64,000 nucleotides of DNA from Sphingobacterium nematocida (GCF_900168125.1 NZ_FUZF01000017.1:60166-124165); one strand, 5' to 3'. Shown: positions 1-9,864, counted from the stretch's first letter. Program-made: numbers and translations. Notes: generated by a model from the letters alone, not told the origin.

Positions 1-27
1 TAAAAACGTTCTTCTTTTGATTAACAT
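1..27 (-). CDS. DUF1501 family protein, N-terminal fragment (cut by window edge)
   Basis: Only the first nine codons are visible on the minus strand, starting with an ATG 12 nt downstream of the DUF1800 stop. They read MLIKRRTFL, which has the twin-arginine look (KRRxFL) typical of the export signal that begins DUF1501 proteins. DUF1501 genes usually follow DUF1800 genes directly, so context and signal agree. The rest lies before the window, so the identity is an inference. Confidence 0.55.
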
Positions 28-39
28 GACGCTTTAGTT

Positions 40-1437
40 TTAACAAAGTTGATATTCAGGTAGGTTCATTAGAGCTTGGACATATTCGTTTTTGTCCCCA
101 TTGCTTTTACGCTGCAGCAGTGATAGGGTCTCCGCACTGACCGCTGCGGTGCAGATGTATGTCGTGATCGTCGATTCGCTATGCTGGGATAGCCAAGGGG
201 TCCAATCTGAATTGGAAATAATCCTACCGCGATCTTCAATATGTATTAAATCATCTGGATTGGATAGCCCCATAGTGGTGTCATCGTCACTTTTTGTCTT
301 TAAATTGGCCGTTACCGCACCTGCTATAATCTGTGGTAGCTGAAGTCGTACCATCAGCGTACTGCTGTCTAACCAGTTTTTTCCGGATGGCCAGCCTGCA
401 ATGCTAGGTGGATTAAATAAAACCTGACCTAATTGTTTTTGCGTTCTATAAAGCAATTGTTCTCCTATTTCGGCAATAGGGGATAATCGTTGCATGCCCA
501 CCAACAGTTCGATAGGAGATTTTACCCTGTTGGCTCTATGCTGCGGTTCATAAAACCAGTCGCTGTCAAATATATTCTCCAATAACTGTCGGATGTTATA
601 GTCTTTGCGGAATGATGTAGCCAGAGCTTCAACTCTATGGAAATCGACCGTCTCACTGACGAAGTAACGGTATATCTTAGTAACAATAAAAATGGAGGTC
701 TGGGGATGTTCTAGGATGATGTCAAGGATATCATCGCCATCAAAGTGACCTGCCTGTCCAAGTACCTGCTTTGTGCCATCGTCATGGAATCTGCGGTGGA
801 ATGTAAATCTTCCATCTTTTGCGACTCCCCATCCTGTAAATGCTCGAGCAGCCTCCTTGACATCTTTTTCTGTGTAGTGGCCGATTCCCATGGTGAAAAG
901 TTCCAGAATCTCGCGTGCGAAATTCTCATTTGGTGAGCTTTTTCGATTCTGTTGATTATTTAGTGAAAGCACCATAGCTCCTGATTTGCTCACTTCGCTT
1001 AACAGGTCGCGAAAATTCCCTAGGGCATGTCTACGGATGCTATTGATAGCATCCTGTTGCAGAAAGCTATTGGGATGACGTATCGCAAAATGATGGTGCC
1101 AGAAAAAGCTTATTTTTTCACCCAGTTGATTGGAACTGTTTACCATAGAATGTATCCACTGCTTATTAAATTCTTTGATGTCTTTGGCGCTTTGTTGTCT
1201 TACCTTTCTATTCAATATCTCTTTTTCTTCCTTGCTTAGATCCGTACTCGTACTCTTATCGTAATTATCCTGAACGAAGGAACTAGAAGGGGTGATGTCG
1301 GAAAGCCCTGATAAACTATTGCTTCTAATGTTTTGCCACAATTGACTGGTTGTTAATTGTTCTATGTTCTGAATGTTAGAAAGGTTAGGGCCGAAGCCAC
1401 AACGCCATAGTAGATGCAGATTGTTACTTTTATCCAT
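40..1437 (-). CDS. DUF1800 domain-containing protein
   Basis: A 465-residue protein that I recognise as the DUF1800 family. Visible family blocks are an N-terminal LLWRCGFGP (residues 9-17), WHHHF (113-117), NENFAREILELFTMG (170-184) and AARAFTGW (196-203). The biochemical role of the family is not established. It has no evident signal peptide, whereas its partner DUF1501 protein, which starts 12 nt downstream, appears to be Tat-exported. The two are almost certainly cotranscribed. The length is within the normal range and the frame is intact. Confidence 0.9.
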   Translation of the reverse strand: MDKSNNLHLLWRCGFGPNLSNIQNIEQLTTSQLWQNIRSNSLSGLSDITPSSSFVQDNYDKSTSTDLSKEEKEILNRKVRQQSAKDIKEFNKQWIHSMVNSSNQLGEKISFFWHHHFAIRHPNSFLQQDAINSIRRHALGNFRDLLSEVSKSGAMVLSLNNQQNRKSSPNENFAREILELFTMGIGHYTEKDVKEAARAFTGWGVAKDGRFTFHRRFHDDGTKQVLGQAGHFDGDDILDIILEHPQTSIFIVTKIYRYFVSETVDFHRVEALATSFRKDYNIRQLLENIFDSDWFYEPQHRANRVKSPIELLVGMQRLSPIAEIGEQLLYRTQKQLGQVLFNPPSIAGWPSGKNWLDSSTLMVRLQLPQIIAGAVTANLKTKSDDDTTMGLSNPDDLIHIEDRGRIISNSDWTPWLSQHSESTITTYICTAAVSAETLSLLQRKSNGDKNEYVQALMNLPEYQLC

Positions 1438-1603
1438 GATAAGGCTTGTTAAAGTAAGATAGTCTATGCTCCTTTAGATATAAATAACAGTAAAAGGTTC
1501 AATCTGTTCTTTTTTTTTATTGTTGAGGGGCAAAGGTTGGTTTTTGGGTATATAAAGATGAAGATAGCCACATAATTAGCTTTTAAAATAGAACGTAATT
1601 GTA

Positions 1604-1634
1604 TTGCGTGTGAAGGCGAATTTATGTAGGTTTG
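1604..1634 (+). promoter_or_regulatory. Bacteroidota-type promoter for aspA
   Basis: TTG at 1604-1606, 20 bp, then TAGGTTTG at 1627-1634 match the Bacteroidota -33/-7 pattern (TTG-N19-TAnnTTTG). The predicted start of transcription near 1640 leaves a leader of about 47 nt before the ATG at 1688. It argues against the longer TTG-initiated reading frame that begins inside the promoter. Confidence 0.55.
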
Positions 1635-1687
1635 ATAGAAATCAATTGGTAAAGCCAAATAGCACCGATATAAACAAAAAGAATACG

Positions 1688-3097
1688 ATGACAACTTTTA
1701 GAATTGAACATGATTTCTTGGGGGAAAAGGAAATTAGCAACGACTGCTACTATGGGTTACAGACGATGCGTGCCAAAGAGAATTTTGATATTACGGGTAT
1801 ACCGATAGGTAGTGAGCCCTTATTTATTCAAGCTTTTGGTTATGTTAAAAAGGCAGCGGCTCTGGCCAATAAGGATTTGGGGATATTAGCCCCAAAGAAG
1901 GCTGAAGCAATAGCCTATGCCTGTGACCGCCTGATCGCAGGGGAGTTTGCTGATCAGTTTGTGAGCGACCTTATCCAGGGGGGAGCGGGTACCTCTACCA
2001 ATATGAATGCGAATGAAGTGATCGCCAATTTGGGGCTGGAATACTTAGGACATCAAAAAGGAGAATACCAATACCTGCATCCAAACAATGATGTCAATCT
2101 ATCGCAAAGTACCAATGATGCGTATCCATCTGCTTTTCGAATAGCAGTGTATCTTAAGATAGCATCATTCTCGCAGGCTTTGGAGGAGCTACAAGCAGCT
2201 TTTTATAATAAAGGAAAGGAATTTGAAGGGGTATTGAAGATGGGGCGTACCCAACTGCAGGATGCTGTGCCGATGACTTTGGGGCAAGAGTTTAATGCTT
2301 TTGCGACAACTTTGGGCGAGGATGTGCTGCGTATCCGGGAGGCTTCTCTCTTGATCACAGAGGTAAACATGGGGGCGACGGCTATCGGTACCGGAGTGAA
2401 TGCTCCTGAAGGGTATGCGCAGCTATGTGTCAAATATCTTGCAGAGATCAGTCAGGTTCCTGTGACGCTTGCGGCAGATCTAATCGAAGCGACCTATGAT
2501 ACTGGAGCACTGGTGCAACTAAGTGGTACGCTAAAACGAAATGCGATAAAACTAAGTAAGATATGTAACGATCTGCGACTCCTCAGTAGTGGGCCGCGAT
2601 GTGGTCTTAATGAAATCAATCTGCCAGCTATGCAACCGGGATCGTCGATCATGCCAGGCAAAGTGAATCCAGTCATTCCTGAATTGATGAATCAGACCTG
2701 CTACTATGTAATTGGTGCAGATTTGACGGTGACTATGGCAGCAGAGGCTGGGCAACTGCAGCTCAATGTGATGGAACCAGTAATGGGAATGGCGCTGTTT
2801 ACTTCGTTGCAATACCTAACCAAGGCATGTCGAACTCTTAAAGATAAGTGTGTAGTGGGGATTACAGCAAATGTAGAGCATAGCAAGAATATGGTAATGC
2901 AGAGTATAGGTATCGTGACACAACTGAATCCTATACTGGGGTATGAAGAGTGTTCGTCTATCGCTAAGGAGGCTCTTGCGTCGGGCAAGTCTATATACGA
3001 GATCGTGGTGATCGAACGGAAACTAATCAGCCAGGCGAAGTGGGAAGAAATCTATTCGATCGAAAACCTAATCCATCCCAAATTTATCGCCCAATGA
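1688..3097 (+). CDS. aspA: aspartate ammonia-lyase
   Basis: Converts L-aspartate to fumarate and ammonia; cytosolic homotetramer of the fumarase/aspartase superfamily. The protein is 469 residues from the ATG at 1688, the usual aspartase length. The superfamily signature GSSIMPGKVNP lies near residue 318, and the SS-loop serine is present. Residues typical of aspartase rather than class II fumarase (GRTQLQDAVPMTLGQEF) are visible in the middle. The frame remains open upstream to a TTG at 1604, but that part falls within a predicted promoter, so 1688 is preferred. The stop overlaps the start of the C4-dicarboxylate carrier (ATGA), so aspartate uptake, deamination and fumarate/succinate exchange are probably coexpressed. 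Confidence 0.93.
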   Translation: MTTFRIEHDFLGEKEISNDCYYGLQTMRAKENFDITGIPIGSEPLFIQAFGYVKKAAALANKDLGILAPKKAEAIAYACDRLIAGEFADQFVSDLIQGGAGTSTNMNANEVIANLGLEYLGHQKGEYQYLHPNNDVNLSQSTNDAYPSAFRIAVYLKIASFSQALEELQAAFYNKGKEFEGVLKMGRTQLQDAVPMTLGQEFNAFATTLGEDVLRIREASLLITEVNMGATAIGTGVNAPEGYAQLCVKYLAEISQVPVTLAADLIEATYDTGALVQLSGTLKRNAIKLSKICNDLRLLSSGPRCGLNEINLPAMQPGSSIMPGKVNPVIPELMNQTCYYVIGADLTVTMAAEAGQLQLNVMEPVMGMALFTSLQYLTKACRTLKDKCVVGITANVEHSKNMVMQSIGIVTQLNPILGYEECSSIAKEALASGKSIYEIVVIERKLISQAKWEEIYSIENLIHPKFIAQ

Positions 3098-4443
3098 TTT
3101 TTGTACAGTTAGCAATCTTACTGGGGATGATATTGATCGGATCCCGGATGAAAGGAATAGGACTGGGGGTGATGGGGATGGTCGGCTTATTGATTTTTGT
3201 ATTTGTGTTCCGAATGACTCCTGCTGAACCGCCAATCGCCGTGCTACTGATTATTCTAGCTATAGTGACTACAGCGGCCACCTTGCAGGCTGCGGGCGGA
3301 CTGGATTACCTAGTCAGTATAGCTGAACATATAATCCGTAAAAATCCGAGCCGAATAACGCTTATAGCGCCTTTTACGACGTACTTTTTGTGTCTATTTG
3401 CTGGTACTGCTCATATCGTGTATTCGCTATTACCTATTATATCGGAGGTCGCTGCCAAACAACGGGTGAGACCAGAGAGACCACTTTCGGTATCGGTCAT
3501 AGCATCGCATTTAGCTATTACAGGAAGCCCTATGAGCGCAGCCAGTGCATCGCTGGCTTCTATATTAGCATATTCGTCTGCGTCTGTTCATATCATGATG
3601 ATTTGTATACCAGCTGCTATCTGTGGAATATTTGCCAGTATATTGGCGGTATGGAAGAAAGGAATAGAGCTGGATAAGGATCCGGTATTCTTGGAAAAGA
3701 TGAAAGACCCGGAGTTTGCTCGATCTATGGATCCGATGGAAGTTGATGAAGGGAAGAGGGTACATTACGAACCGAGACCTGGAGCCAAGACGGCGGTAGC
3801 TATCTTTGGTCTTGCTATTTTCTTGATTGTGATGTTTGGGGCTTTTCCGAGTCTGGTGCCTCATGTGGGAGGCCCTCCTAGCTTTAGCGTAAATGCAACC
3901 GGCCATATCAATCTTACAGCGTTGATTATGATTATTACATTATCGGCATCGGCGATAATCATGGTAGTCACTAAGACTTCGACGGTGCAAGTGGCTAAGA
4001 TGAGCTTATTTACATCGATGGCGACAGCAGTGGTGTCGATATTGGGAGTCGTGTGGATGAGCGCTACATTTATGCTGGCCAATGAGGCTGTAATCGAACA
4101 TACTTTTAAGGATATTGTCTCTGCACATCCGTGGACATTTGCAATTGCTCTATTTTTGATGGGAGCTTTGACATTCAGTCAGGCGGCGACCACACGTACA
4201 ATTATGCCTATGGGGGTAGCGCTAGGGATAACTAATCCGCATCTATTAGCGATGTTTCCGGCGGTAAATGGCGACTTTCTGCTCCCGGGTTATCCAACTT
4301 TGTTGGCAGCGATAGATTTTGATCGAACGGGAACTACCAAAATAGGAAAGTTTGTTGTCAATCACAGCTTTATGTTGCCTGGAATAGTGGCCATCGTTGT
4401 CACGATACTGGTCGGTTTTGTATTAACGGGGATATTGCTTTAA
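3094..4443 (+). CDS. dcuB: anaerobic C4-dicarboxylate transporter (DcuA/DcuB family)
   Basis: An inner-membrane carrier of about 449 residues with 10-12 hydrophobic segments, expected to exchange aspartate, fumarate, malate and succinate. DcuA/DcuB hallmarks include the early segment TLQAAGGLDYLV, the GTAHIVYSLLPII block and the C-terminal FDRTGTTKIGKFVVNHSFMLPG, which is close to E. coli DcuB. The start at 3094 overlaps the aspA stop by four bases, and the frame could extend upstream to 3040 inside aspA. With aspA it forms the classic aspartate-to-fumarate module for fumarate respiration. DcuA versus DcuB cannot be settled by eye. Confidence 0.88.
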   Translation: MIFVQLAILLGMILIGSRMKGIGLGVMGMVGLLIFVFVFRMTPAEPPIAVLLIILAIVTTAATLQAAGGLDYLVSIAEHIIRKNPSRITLIAPFTTYFLCLFAGTAHIVYSLLPIISEVAAKQRVRPERPLSVSVIASHLAITGSPMSAASASLASILAYSSASVHIMMICIPAAICGIFASILAVWKKGIELDKDPVFLEKMKDPEFARSMDPMEVDEGKRVHYEPRPGAKTAVAIFGLAIFLIVMFGAFPSLVPHVGGPPSFSVNATGHINLTALIMIITLSASAIIMVVTKTSTVQVAKMSLFTSMATAVVSILGVVWMSATFMLANEAVIEHTFKDIVSAHPWTFAIALFLMGALTFSQAATTRTIMPMGVALGITNPHLLAMFPAVNGDFLLPGYPTLLAAIDFDRTGTTKIGKFVVNHSFMLPGIVAIVVTILVGFVLTGILL

Positions 4444-4457
4444 TGAGGAGAAGCTAT

Positions 4458-4496
4458 AACAGAAAGACCAATATACTTCAAGGTCTTTCTGTTTTA
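4458..4496 (+). terminator. rho-independent terminator after dcu
   Basis: A 12-bp perfect stem (AACAGAAAGACC at 4458-4469 and its complement at 4482-4493) with a 12-nt loop, followed by TTTTAAT, lies 15 nt after the carrier stop. It closes the aspA-dcu operon. Confidence 0.8.
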
Positions 4497-4555
4497 ATAT
4501 ATGCTGCAGGCCACAATAAGGAGAAGGTCATTGCAAGAAACTGGACGATGCATGA

Positions 4556-5815
4556 TCAATTTTTATCGCTAACGAGCTCACTTTGTTCTTGAAGTAACGC
4601 CGAACGTTTGTCGATATCTAATATTTCATAAATGGCTTTTAGATGATACTTAACGGTGTTTTCAGAGATGAAGAGTAATGTGCCAATTTCTTTGTTGGTC
4701 TTACCTTGTCTCACGAGGTCGATGATCTCAATTTGCCGAGGCTTTAATGGTGTATTTATTATTTTTTTGCTGACATCGTTTTTTACTTCTTCGGAAGTGG
4801 TGCTTATATACTGTTCTAGTCTGATACGCATCTGTTCCATTTCCTTCTCCATTAGGATTCGACGGTGCTTATTGGAGTGATAAAGTTTGAAAAGCACAAA
4901 AATAAGAGCACATAGAAGTAGAATGATACAGGAAAATAGCCCCATAAGGTTTTTCCTATTTACGATTTCTATATCATTGCGTTGTTGTAAAAGCTCTTTT
5001 TCAAGTAGGTTAAGTTTACCACTTCTATTGGCCGCATCATATTGACGACGTGCTTCGCTGACTGTTTTCTGTGCGAGATAGGCTTTTTCATACTCTTTGT
5101 TGGAGGTATAATAGTAGATGATGGTTTCATACATCATGATCTTATAGATGTCGATATCATACATGTTTGCATAATCGAGACCTTTTTGGAATGCCGCTAA
5201 AGCCTCCTTTTTTAGTCCCATGTTGTTGTAAAGCTCCACTTTAACTTTATAGATAATAGGCAAGTGCTTGGGCGTGTCGTGCTCTAACAGAAGTATGCAG
5301 GCGTCAAAGTGTTGATCAGCCGCTGTATAGTTACCTTTTCGTAGTTCGAGATGGCCAAGAATGCATTGGTAGAATGCACGGGTCTCCTTTTTGACATAAT
5401 GAAGGTTTTCGGATTTTACTTGTTTTAGAAGCTCTAGGTATTCTTTTTCATTCTTAAGATCAAAATGAATGAGAATACGCTCGATAATGATCCGGATGTC
5501 CAATTCTTCTTCTTTGTCGGTATTTTTAATTTCCTGAGAGGCCAGTTCCAAGTTCTTTAAAGCGCCAGAGTAATTATAGAGCTGCTTGTAGGTCAGTGAT
5601 TTCTCTAAATAGGCATGAAAGCGATCATAAGCTGTGGAATTTGGGTCGCTGATAATCTTCTCTAAGATAAGAATGGACTTCTCATTTTGATTGTTGTCGT
5701 TTAAGGTTGAAATCTCTTCATGTAACTGAATGGGATCAATCTGTTGGGCATAGAGTGTTGATGAAAAAAAGAATACTTGTGCTAATATGAAGATGAATTT
5801 AGAATTTGTAAACAT
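4556..5815 (-). CDS. TPR-containing LuxR-type transcriptional regulator
   Basis: About 419 residues from the ATG at 5815, which opens a clean signal peptide ending near YAQ. A long alpha-helical region with TPR-like repeats follows, then one transmembrane helix (around residues 300-320, LFSCIILLLCALIFVLF), a coiled coil rich in Met/Glu, and a C-terminal LuxR helix-turn-helix (LKPRQIEIIDLVRQGKTNKE and TVKYHLKAIYEIL). This is the Bacteroidota one-component layout: periplasmic TPR sensor and cytoplasmic DNA-binding head. The target is unknown. It is convergent with aspA-dcu and no operator is obvious. Confidence 0.82.
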   Translation of the reverse strand: MFTNSKFIFILAQVFFFSSTLYAQQIDPIQLHEEISTLNDNNQNEKSILILEKIISDPNSTAYDRFHAYLEKSLTYKQLYNYSGALKNLELASQEIKNTDKEEELDIRIIIERILIHFDLKNEKEYLELLKQVKSENLHYVKKETRAFYQCILGHLELRKGNYTAADQHFDACILLLEHDTPKHLPIIYKVKVELYNNMGLKKEALAAFQKGLDYANMYDIDIYKIMMYETIIYYYTSNKEYEKAYLAQKTVSEARRQYDAANRSGKLNLLEKELLQQRNDIEIVNRKNLMGLFSCIILLLCALIFVLFKLYHSNKHRRILMEKEMEQMRIRLEQYISTTSEEVKNDVSKKIINTPLKPRQIEIIDLVRQGKTNKEIGTLLFISENTVKYHLKAIYEILDIDKRSALLQEQSELVSDKN

Positions 5816-6176
5816 AACTTTCGTCTGCAAAGATTGCGTGTAAATGTAATAATTGAATTGTTTGGCTTGTGCAAAATGAATGCAAAAGTACATTTTTTAT
5901 CGCGAAGAAAGAGATTGTCTGGTTTTTTTAAGGATAACAAGCTATCTATTTATAGAGAGGTGGCCGTAGAGAAAGCCGTTATGGCTTCTTCGCCTTCTTT
6001 TGGAGGAGATGTTTTTAATTGGAATAATGGTAAAGATAAGCTGTTATGGATCAATCTATGGTAATGAAGGGGTGCGGAGCTTGGATGAGGATTCTAGCTT
6101 GGCCGTTCCGTTCTCAATTGATTTCTATTATACCAATTTTTTTGTTGAAATAGACAACTGATTAAAGTAGCAGGAG
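5816..6176. other. intergenic region between two minus-strand genes
   Basis: About 360 bases without a supported gene. On the minus strand TACTTTTG (5890-5883) fits a -7 element for the TPR-LuxR gene, but no TTG sits at the right distance. A 76-codon plus-strand frame at 5834-6064 has no family resemblance and begins inside the regulator's leader, so I do not annotate it. Nothing else stands out. Confidence 0.4.
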
Positions 6177-6524
6177 CTATTTTTCGTCAAAAAGTTCCTG
6201 AAAGGTTTTTCCGGTGCGTGATATAATAATGGAGTCTGCGAATTGATTATATACCGCATAATGTTTGTTGGGTACGTCAATATTATTTATCAATAGAATG
6301 TTATGCTCACGTAAGCGGTTGAATAGTCGAGAAGGTGCCGCAGCTAAGCCAAAATAGTAATATTTGAGACTGTCTTTATCCAAATCGGATTCAGCAGCCA
6401 TAAAAACCGAATCTCTTAGGGTGAGACCTCCCACATACTTTGCTTTATTGCCTATAGGCGCTGATGAATTACAGGAATAGGTGAATATACCTAAACCTAT
6501 AAGAAATAACACATTGCTTTTCAT
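6177..6524 (-). CDS. small hypothetical lipoprotein
   Basis: A 115-residue protein with a lipoprotein signal: a charged start, hydrophobic core and the lipobox-like YSC at residues 16-18. The mature part has no motif I recognise. It contains a segment rich in Leu/Tyr (DSLKYYYFGLAAAPSRLFNR) and ends in a hydrophilic tail. The gene stands alone, with 93 nt to the UbiB-like gene downstream. It is probably anchored in the inner or outer membrane; the function is unknown. Confidence 0.6.
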   Translation of the reverse strand: MKSNVLFLIGLGIFTYSCNSSAPIGNKAKYVGGLTLRDSVFMAAESDLDKDSLKYYYFGLAAAPSRLFNRLREHNILLINNIDVPNKHYAVYNQFADSIIISRTGKTFQELFDEK

Positions 6525-6616
6525 ATTTAATTGGTATTGGTAATCTTTGTTAAAACTAACAAGATAAAATAAAAATACAAAAAAATAGACGAGCTAACTA
6601 GTGGAAAATGCGTGAT

Positions 6617-8269
6617 TTACACTGTTTTTGATTTTCTAATCCAACCAATGATCAACAAAGTAAAACTTAGGATGAATAGTGTCCATGTAATCCATGGTAA
6701 GCCCAATATGGCGGCCTGTTGGGTATCGGCTAGTAAGCAGGCCCCGAGGAATGTAACACAGGCAAGATATAGATGTCTGTTGACACTGTGGTCTTTACGC
6801 TGTTGTCTTTGAAATGTTTCCAAATCTTGACTATCCAGTCGTATTTTTAGTTCGCCTTGTTCAACTTTATGGAGTAAATCTGTCATGGATTTAGGGGCTG
6901 CTGTCAGCGTACCTTGCAACTGCTGTAGGGATTGCAGTATATTTTCAATGACATAAGGAGGAGATAGTCGTTTGGCCATAATTTTGGCAACATAGGGTTT
7001 GACTTTTTCTATAATGTTTAAATCGGGAAGAAGAGATCGGCCTATGCCCTCGATGAGCACAATACCTCTTACCAGGAGATAAATATGGTCGGGCATAAGA
7101 ATGTCATTTTGGTTCAAGATGTTCGAAAACCTGGAAAAAACGGCTTTAATATCGAGTTCTTTCAAGGACTGTGAGTCGATCAACGTAAACATCTGTTGGA
7201 GATCGCGTTCAAGGATCTTTTCATTCTTGATATTGATACGGATTGACATCTTTTTGATGGTACGGATCAAGTTATCAATATCTTTGTTTATGAAGTATAG
7301 AATGAAATTTTCTAGGTGTTCTTTATCTTTAGGGAGTAGTCTTGCCATGGCTCCTAAGTCAATGAAAGCAATTTGGCCAGATGGAGTAACTAAGAGATTG
7401 CCCGGGTGGGGGTCTGCATGAAAGAAACCATGTTCCAATACTTGAGTGAGGTAAAGGTCAAGCCCAGTGTCTACAATATATTCTGTATCTAGTTGTTGTA
7501 ACCGTAGCGCATCAATATCTGTAATACGTACGCCATCAATCCAAGAAATACATAATAGGTTGTCGGAAGATAGGTGAGCATATACCTGCATACATTTTAT
7601 ACGGCGCTCATCGGAAAAGTTACGTGCAAACTGCTGGATATTTTTGAGTTCGTTAAGAAAAGAAAGCTCTTCCATAATGTTTTTTTCGAAGGCTTCAAAG
7701 ACCTGCGGTAGATTGATCTCGCGTACGAGCGGATAATAGCTCATCAGTACGTTGATTATATCTTTGAGTAGGTGAAGATCGGCCGTGACAACTTCACGTA
7801 TTGCAGTTCTTTTGACTTTAAGAATCACGATATCACCATTGATCAGTGTGGCTTTGTATACCTGTGCGATTGAAGCCGAGGCAAAAGGCTCTTTGTCAAC
7901 ATGTAGAAAAATATCAGCTACTTCGGTTTGTAACTCGTTTTCTAGCCAATCATGGATATTGATGTCCTCAGGAGCTACTTTGTCTTGAAGCTTCTTTAAT
8001 TCATGAATGAGTTCGCCGGGGAGTAGGTCTTCGCGTGTGGATAGAGCCTGGCCAAACTTGACATAGGTCGGCCCGAGATCTTCAAGCACCTTTCGGATCC
8101 GTTCGTAAAAGAACGGTTGTTTGTTGGCAACCGCTGCAGAATCATTGGAATCACTACCAGTGCTGCTGATCTTTGATTTGAGATCTTCAAAGCCGTGTTT
8201 TCCAAGTATACTGATAAGCTTGGCAGCTCTTTTTAGCTTGTTCTTTTGCTTAACTATAGGATTTTCCAT
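6617..8269 (-). CDS. ABC1/AarF/UbiB family kinase-like protein
   Basis: A 550-residue atypical protein-kinase-like protein of the ABC1/UbiB family, which in other bacteria supports isoprenoid quinone synthesis. The KxGQ-type motif is seen as YVKFGQALSTRED (about residues 70-82), followed by the Ala-rich nucleotide loop ASIAQVYKA. The catalytic/metal segment reads HGFFHADPHPGNL, with FIDLGAM after it. Two hydrophobic helices at the C-terminus (about 500-545) anchor it in the membrane, as in E. coli UbiB. Bacteroidota use menaquinone, so a role in ubiquinone synthesis cannot be assumed. It lies downstream of rpoN, 134 nt apart with a hairpin between. Confidence 0.88.
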   Translation of the reverse strand: MENPIVKQKNKLKRAAKLISILGKHGFEDLKSKISSTGSDSNDSAAVANKQPFFYERIRKVLEDLGPTYVKFGQALSTREDLLPGELIHELKKLQDKVAPEDINIHDWLENELQTEVADIFLHVDKEPFASASIAQVYKATLINGDIVILKVKRTAIREVVTADLHLLKDIINVLMSYYPLVREINLPQVFEAFEKNIMEELSFLNELKNIQQFARNFSDERRIKCMQVYAHLSSDNLLCISWIDGVRITDIDALRLQQLDTEYIVDTGLDLYLTQVLEHGFFHADPHPGNLLVTPSGQIAFIDLGAMARLLPKDKEHLENFILYFINKDIDNLIRTIKKMSIRINIKNEKILERDLQQMFTLIDSQSLKELDIKAVFSRFSNILNQNDILMPDHIYLLVRGIVLIEGIGRSLLPDLNIIEKVKPYVAKIMAKRLSPPYVIENILQSLQQLQGTLTAAPKSMTDLLHKVEQGELKIRLDSQDLETFQRQQRKDHSVNRHLYLACVTFLGACLLADTQQAAILGLPWITWTLFILSFTLLIIGWIRKSKTV

Positions 8270-8349
8270 AGACTATGGTTTATCGTTATAATAAGCTACA
8301 AGATAGTGTTTTTATTTGGGGAGCGGCGTTTTGGATGTATTGTTTTGAT

Positions 8350-8382
8350 ACTTTCCTTCTGTTGTAGATACAGAAGGAAAGT
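8350..8382 (-). terminator. stem-loop between rpoN and the UbiB-like gene
   Basis: A perfect 13-bp inverted repeat (8350-8362 and 8370-8382, loop 7 nt) lies just after the rpoN stop. There is no clear U-tract on the minus strand, so it may be an mRNA-stabilising 3' hairpin rather than a strong terminator. Confidence 0.45.
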
Positions 8383-8403
8383 AAGATGGGGGCGAGCGCG
8401 GAA

Positions 8404-9864
8404 CTACAGTTCTTTACGTAGACGAGCTACCGGAATATTCAGAGCCTCACGGTATTTGGCTACTGTTCTTCGAGCAATAGTATAGCCTTTTTCTTTTAAG
8501 ATATCGGTAAGCTTTTCGTCTGCTAGGGGTTTGCGCTTGTCCTCATTTGCGATACATTCTTCAAGTATTTTCTTTACTTCCTTATTGGAGACTTCTTCAC
8601 CAGAATCTGTCTGAATAGCTTCGGAAAAGAATGACTTTAGTAAAAATGTGCCAAATTCTGTCTGTACATATTTGGAATTGGCGACGCGAGAGACTGTCGA
8701 TATATCCATTTCGATCTCTTCGGCAATATCTTTTAAAATCATGGGTTTGAGCATACGATCATCGCCTGTAAGGAAATAATCATATTGAAACTCCATAATT
8801 GCATTCATAGTCTTAAGTAGGGTTTGTTGACGTTGTTTAATAGCGTCTATAAACCATTTGGCCGAATCGATCTTTTGTTTGACGAATTGTACGGCTTCTT
8901 TCATCTTTTTGTCACCTTTTTCTGCCTTTTCGTAATGCTCGAACATGTCTTGATACGAGCGGGATACGCGTAGTTCAGGGGCATTCCGGCCGTTGAGAGT
9001 AAGGTGTAAGACGCCATCATCATTGCTGATGTGGAAGTCAGGGATGATCTGAAGCTGCTTGCCTGCTACTGCTGCTGAATCTCCAGGTTTGGGATTCAAC
9101 TTTAAAATCTCATTGACAATATCTTTTAGTTGCTCAGAGTTTACGTCAAGCTGTTTCTCGATCTTGTCGTAATGTTTTTTTGTAAACTCCTCTAGGTAGT
9201 TTTGGACTACACGTATTGCTTGGCGAACGATAGGATTATTCTGGTCTTTTTTCTTGAGTTGGATTAAAAGACATTCTTGTAAGTCGCGCGCGCCGATACC
9301 TGCGGGTTCAAAGGACTGGATGACATGAAGCATCTCTTCGACCTCCGATTCTTCGGTCATCACATTCTGAGAAAAGGCTAGATCGTCGATAAGGGATGGG
9401 ATTTGCCGTCTTAAGTATCCATCGTCGTCAAGACTCCCTATTATTTGATTTCCAATTAGATATTGCTTATCGCTTAAGGCTAGTAAATCGAGCTGACTCT
9501 GTAGCTTTTCGAAAAAGGAATCTTGGATGGCAATCGGGATTTCCTTTTGTTCATCTTCATCATCGCTGGAGTAATTACTGCCATAGTCTTTGTAATCGTC
9601 TTCTTGTATATAGTCTTCTACGCTGAATTCGTCGTCAAAAGAATCTTCACTGCTTTCGTATTCTTCGGGATCTTTGTCTGGGTACTCTTCTACAGGATCG
9701 TTCATATTGGCCAAACTGCCATCCTCTAGTGCAGGGTTTTCTTCCAACTCTTCTTTGATGCGGGTATCTAATGATGCTGTAGGCACCTGCAATAGTTTTA
9801 TAAACTGAATCTGCTGTGGAGAAAGTTTTTGTAATAATTTTTGCTGTAATGTCTGTTTTAGCAT
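8404..9864 (-). CDS. rpoN: RNA polymerase sigma-54 factor
   Basis: The 486-residue alternative sigma factor that recognises -24/-12 promoters and needs AAA+ activators. Region I is the Gln/Leu-rich N-terminus (LKQTLQQKLLQKLSPQQIQF). It is followed by the acidic region II (about residues 50-105, many Glu/Asp), the core-binding domain, a central helix-turn-helix (AEEIEMDISTVSRVANSKY) and the RpoN box near the C-terminus (ARRTVAKYRE). All regions are present and the length is normal. No sigma-54 activator gene and no clear -24/-12 promoter was noticed in this window. Confidence 0.96.
   Translation of the reverse strand: MLKQTLQQKLLQKLSPQQIQFIKLLQVPTASLDTRIKEELEENPALEDGSLANMNDPVEEYPDKDPEEYESSEDSFDDEFSVEDYIQEDDYKDYGSNYSSDDEDEQKEIPIAIQDSFFEKLQSQLDLLALSDKQYLIGNQIIGSLDDDGYLRRQIPSLIDDLAFSQNVMTEESEVEEMLHVIQSFEPAGIGARDLQECLLIQLKKKDQNNPIVRQAIRVVQNYLEEFTKKHYDKIEKQLDVNSEQLKDIVNEILKLNPKPGDSAAVAGKQLQIIPDFHISNDDGVLHLTLNGRNAPELRVSRSYQDMFEHYEKAEKGDKKMKEAVQFVKQKIDSAKWFIDAIKQRQQTLLKTMNAIMEFQYDYFLTGDDRMLKPMILKDIAEEIEMDISTVSRVANSKYVQTEFGTFLLKSFFSEAIQTDSGEEVSNKEVKKILEECIANEDKRKPLADEKLTDILKEKGYTIARRTVAKYREALNIPVARLRKEL

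Noticed and set aside
5834..6064. 76-codon plus-strand frame before the small lipoprotein gene
   Set aside because: Starts in the leader of the divergent regulator, no recognisable domain, no promoter.
6597..8269. Ubiquinone synthesis role for the UbiB-like protein
   Set aside because: No ubi genes occur in the window and the phylum uses menaquinone; only the kinase-like family can be claimed.
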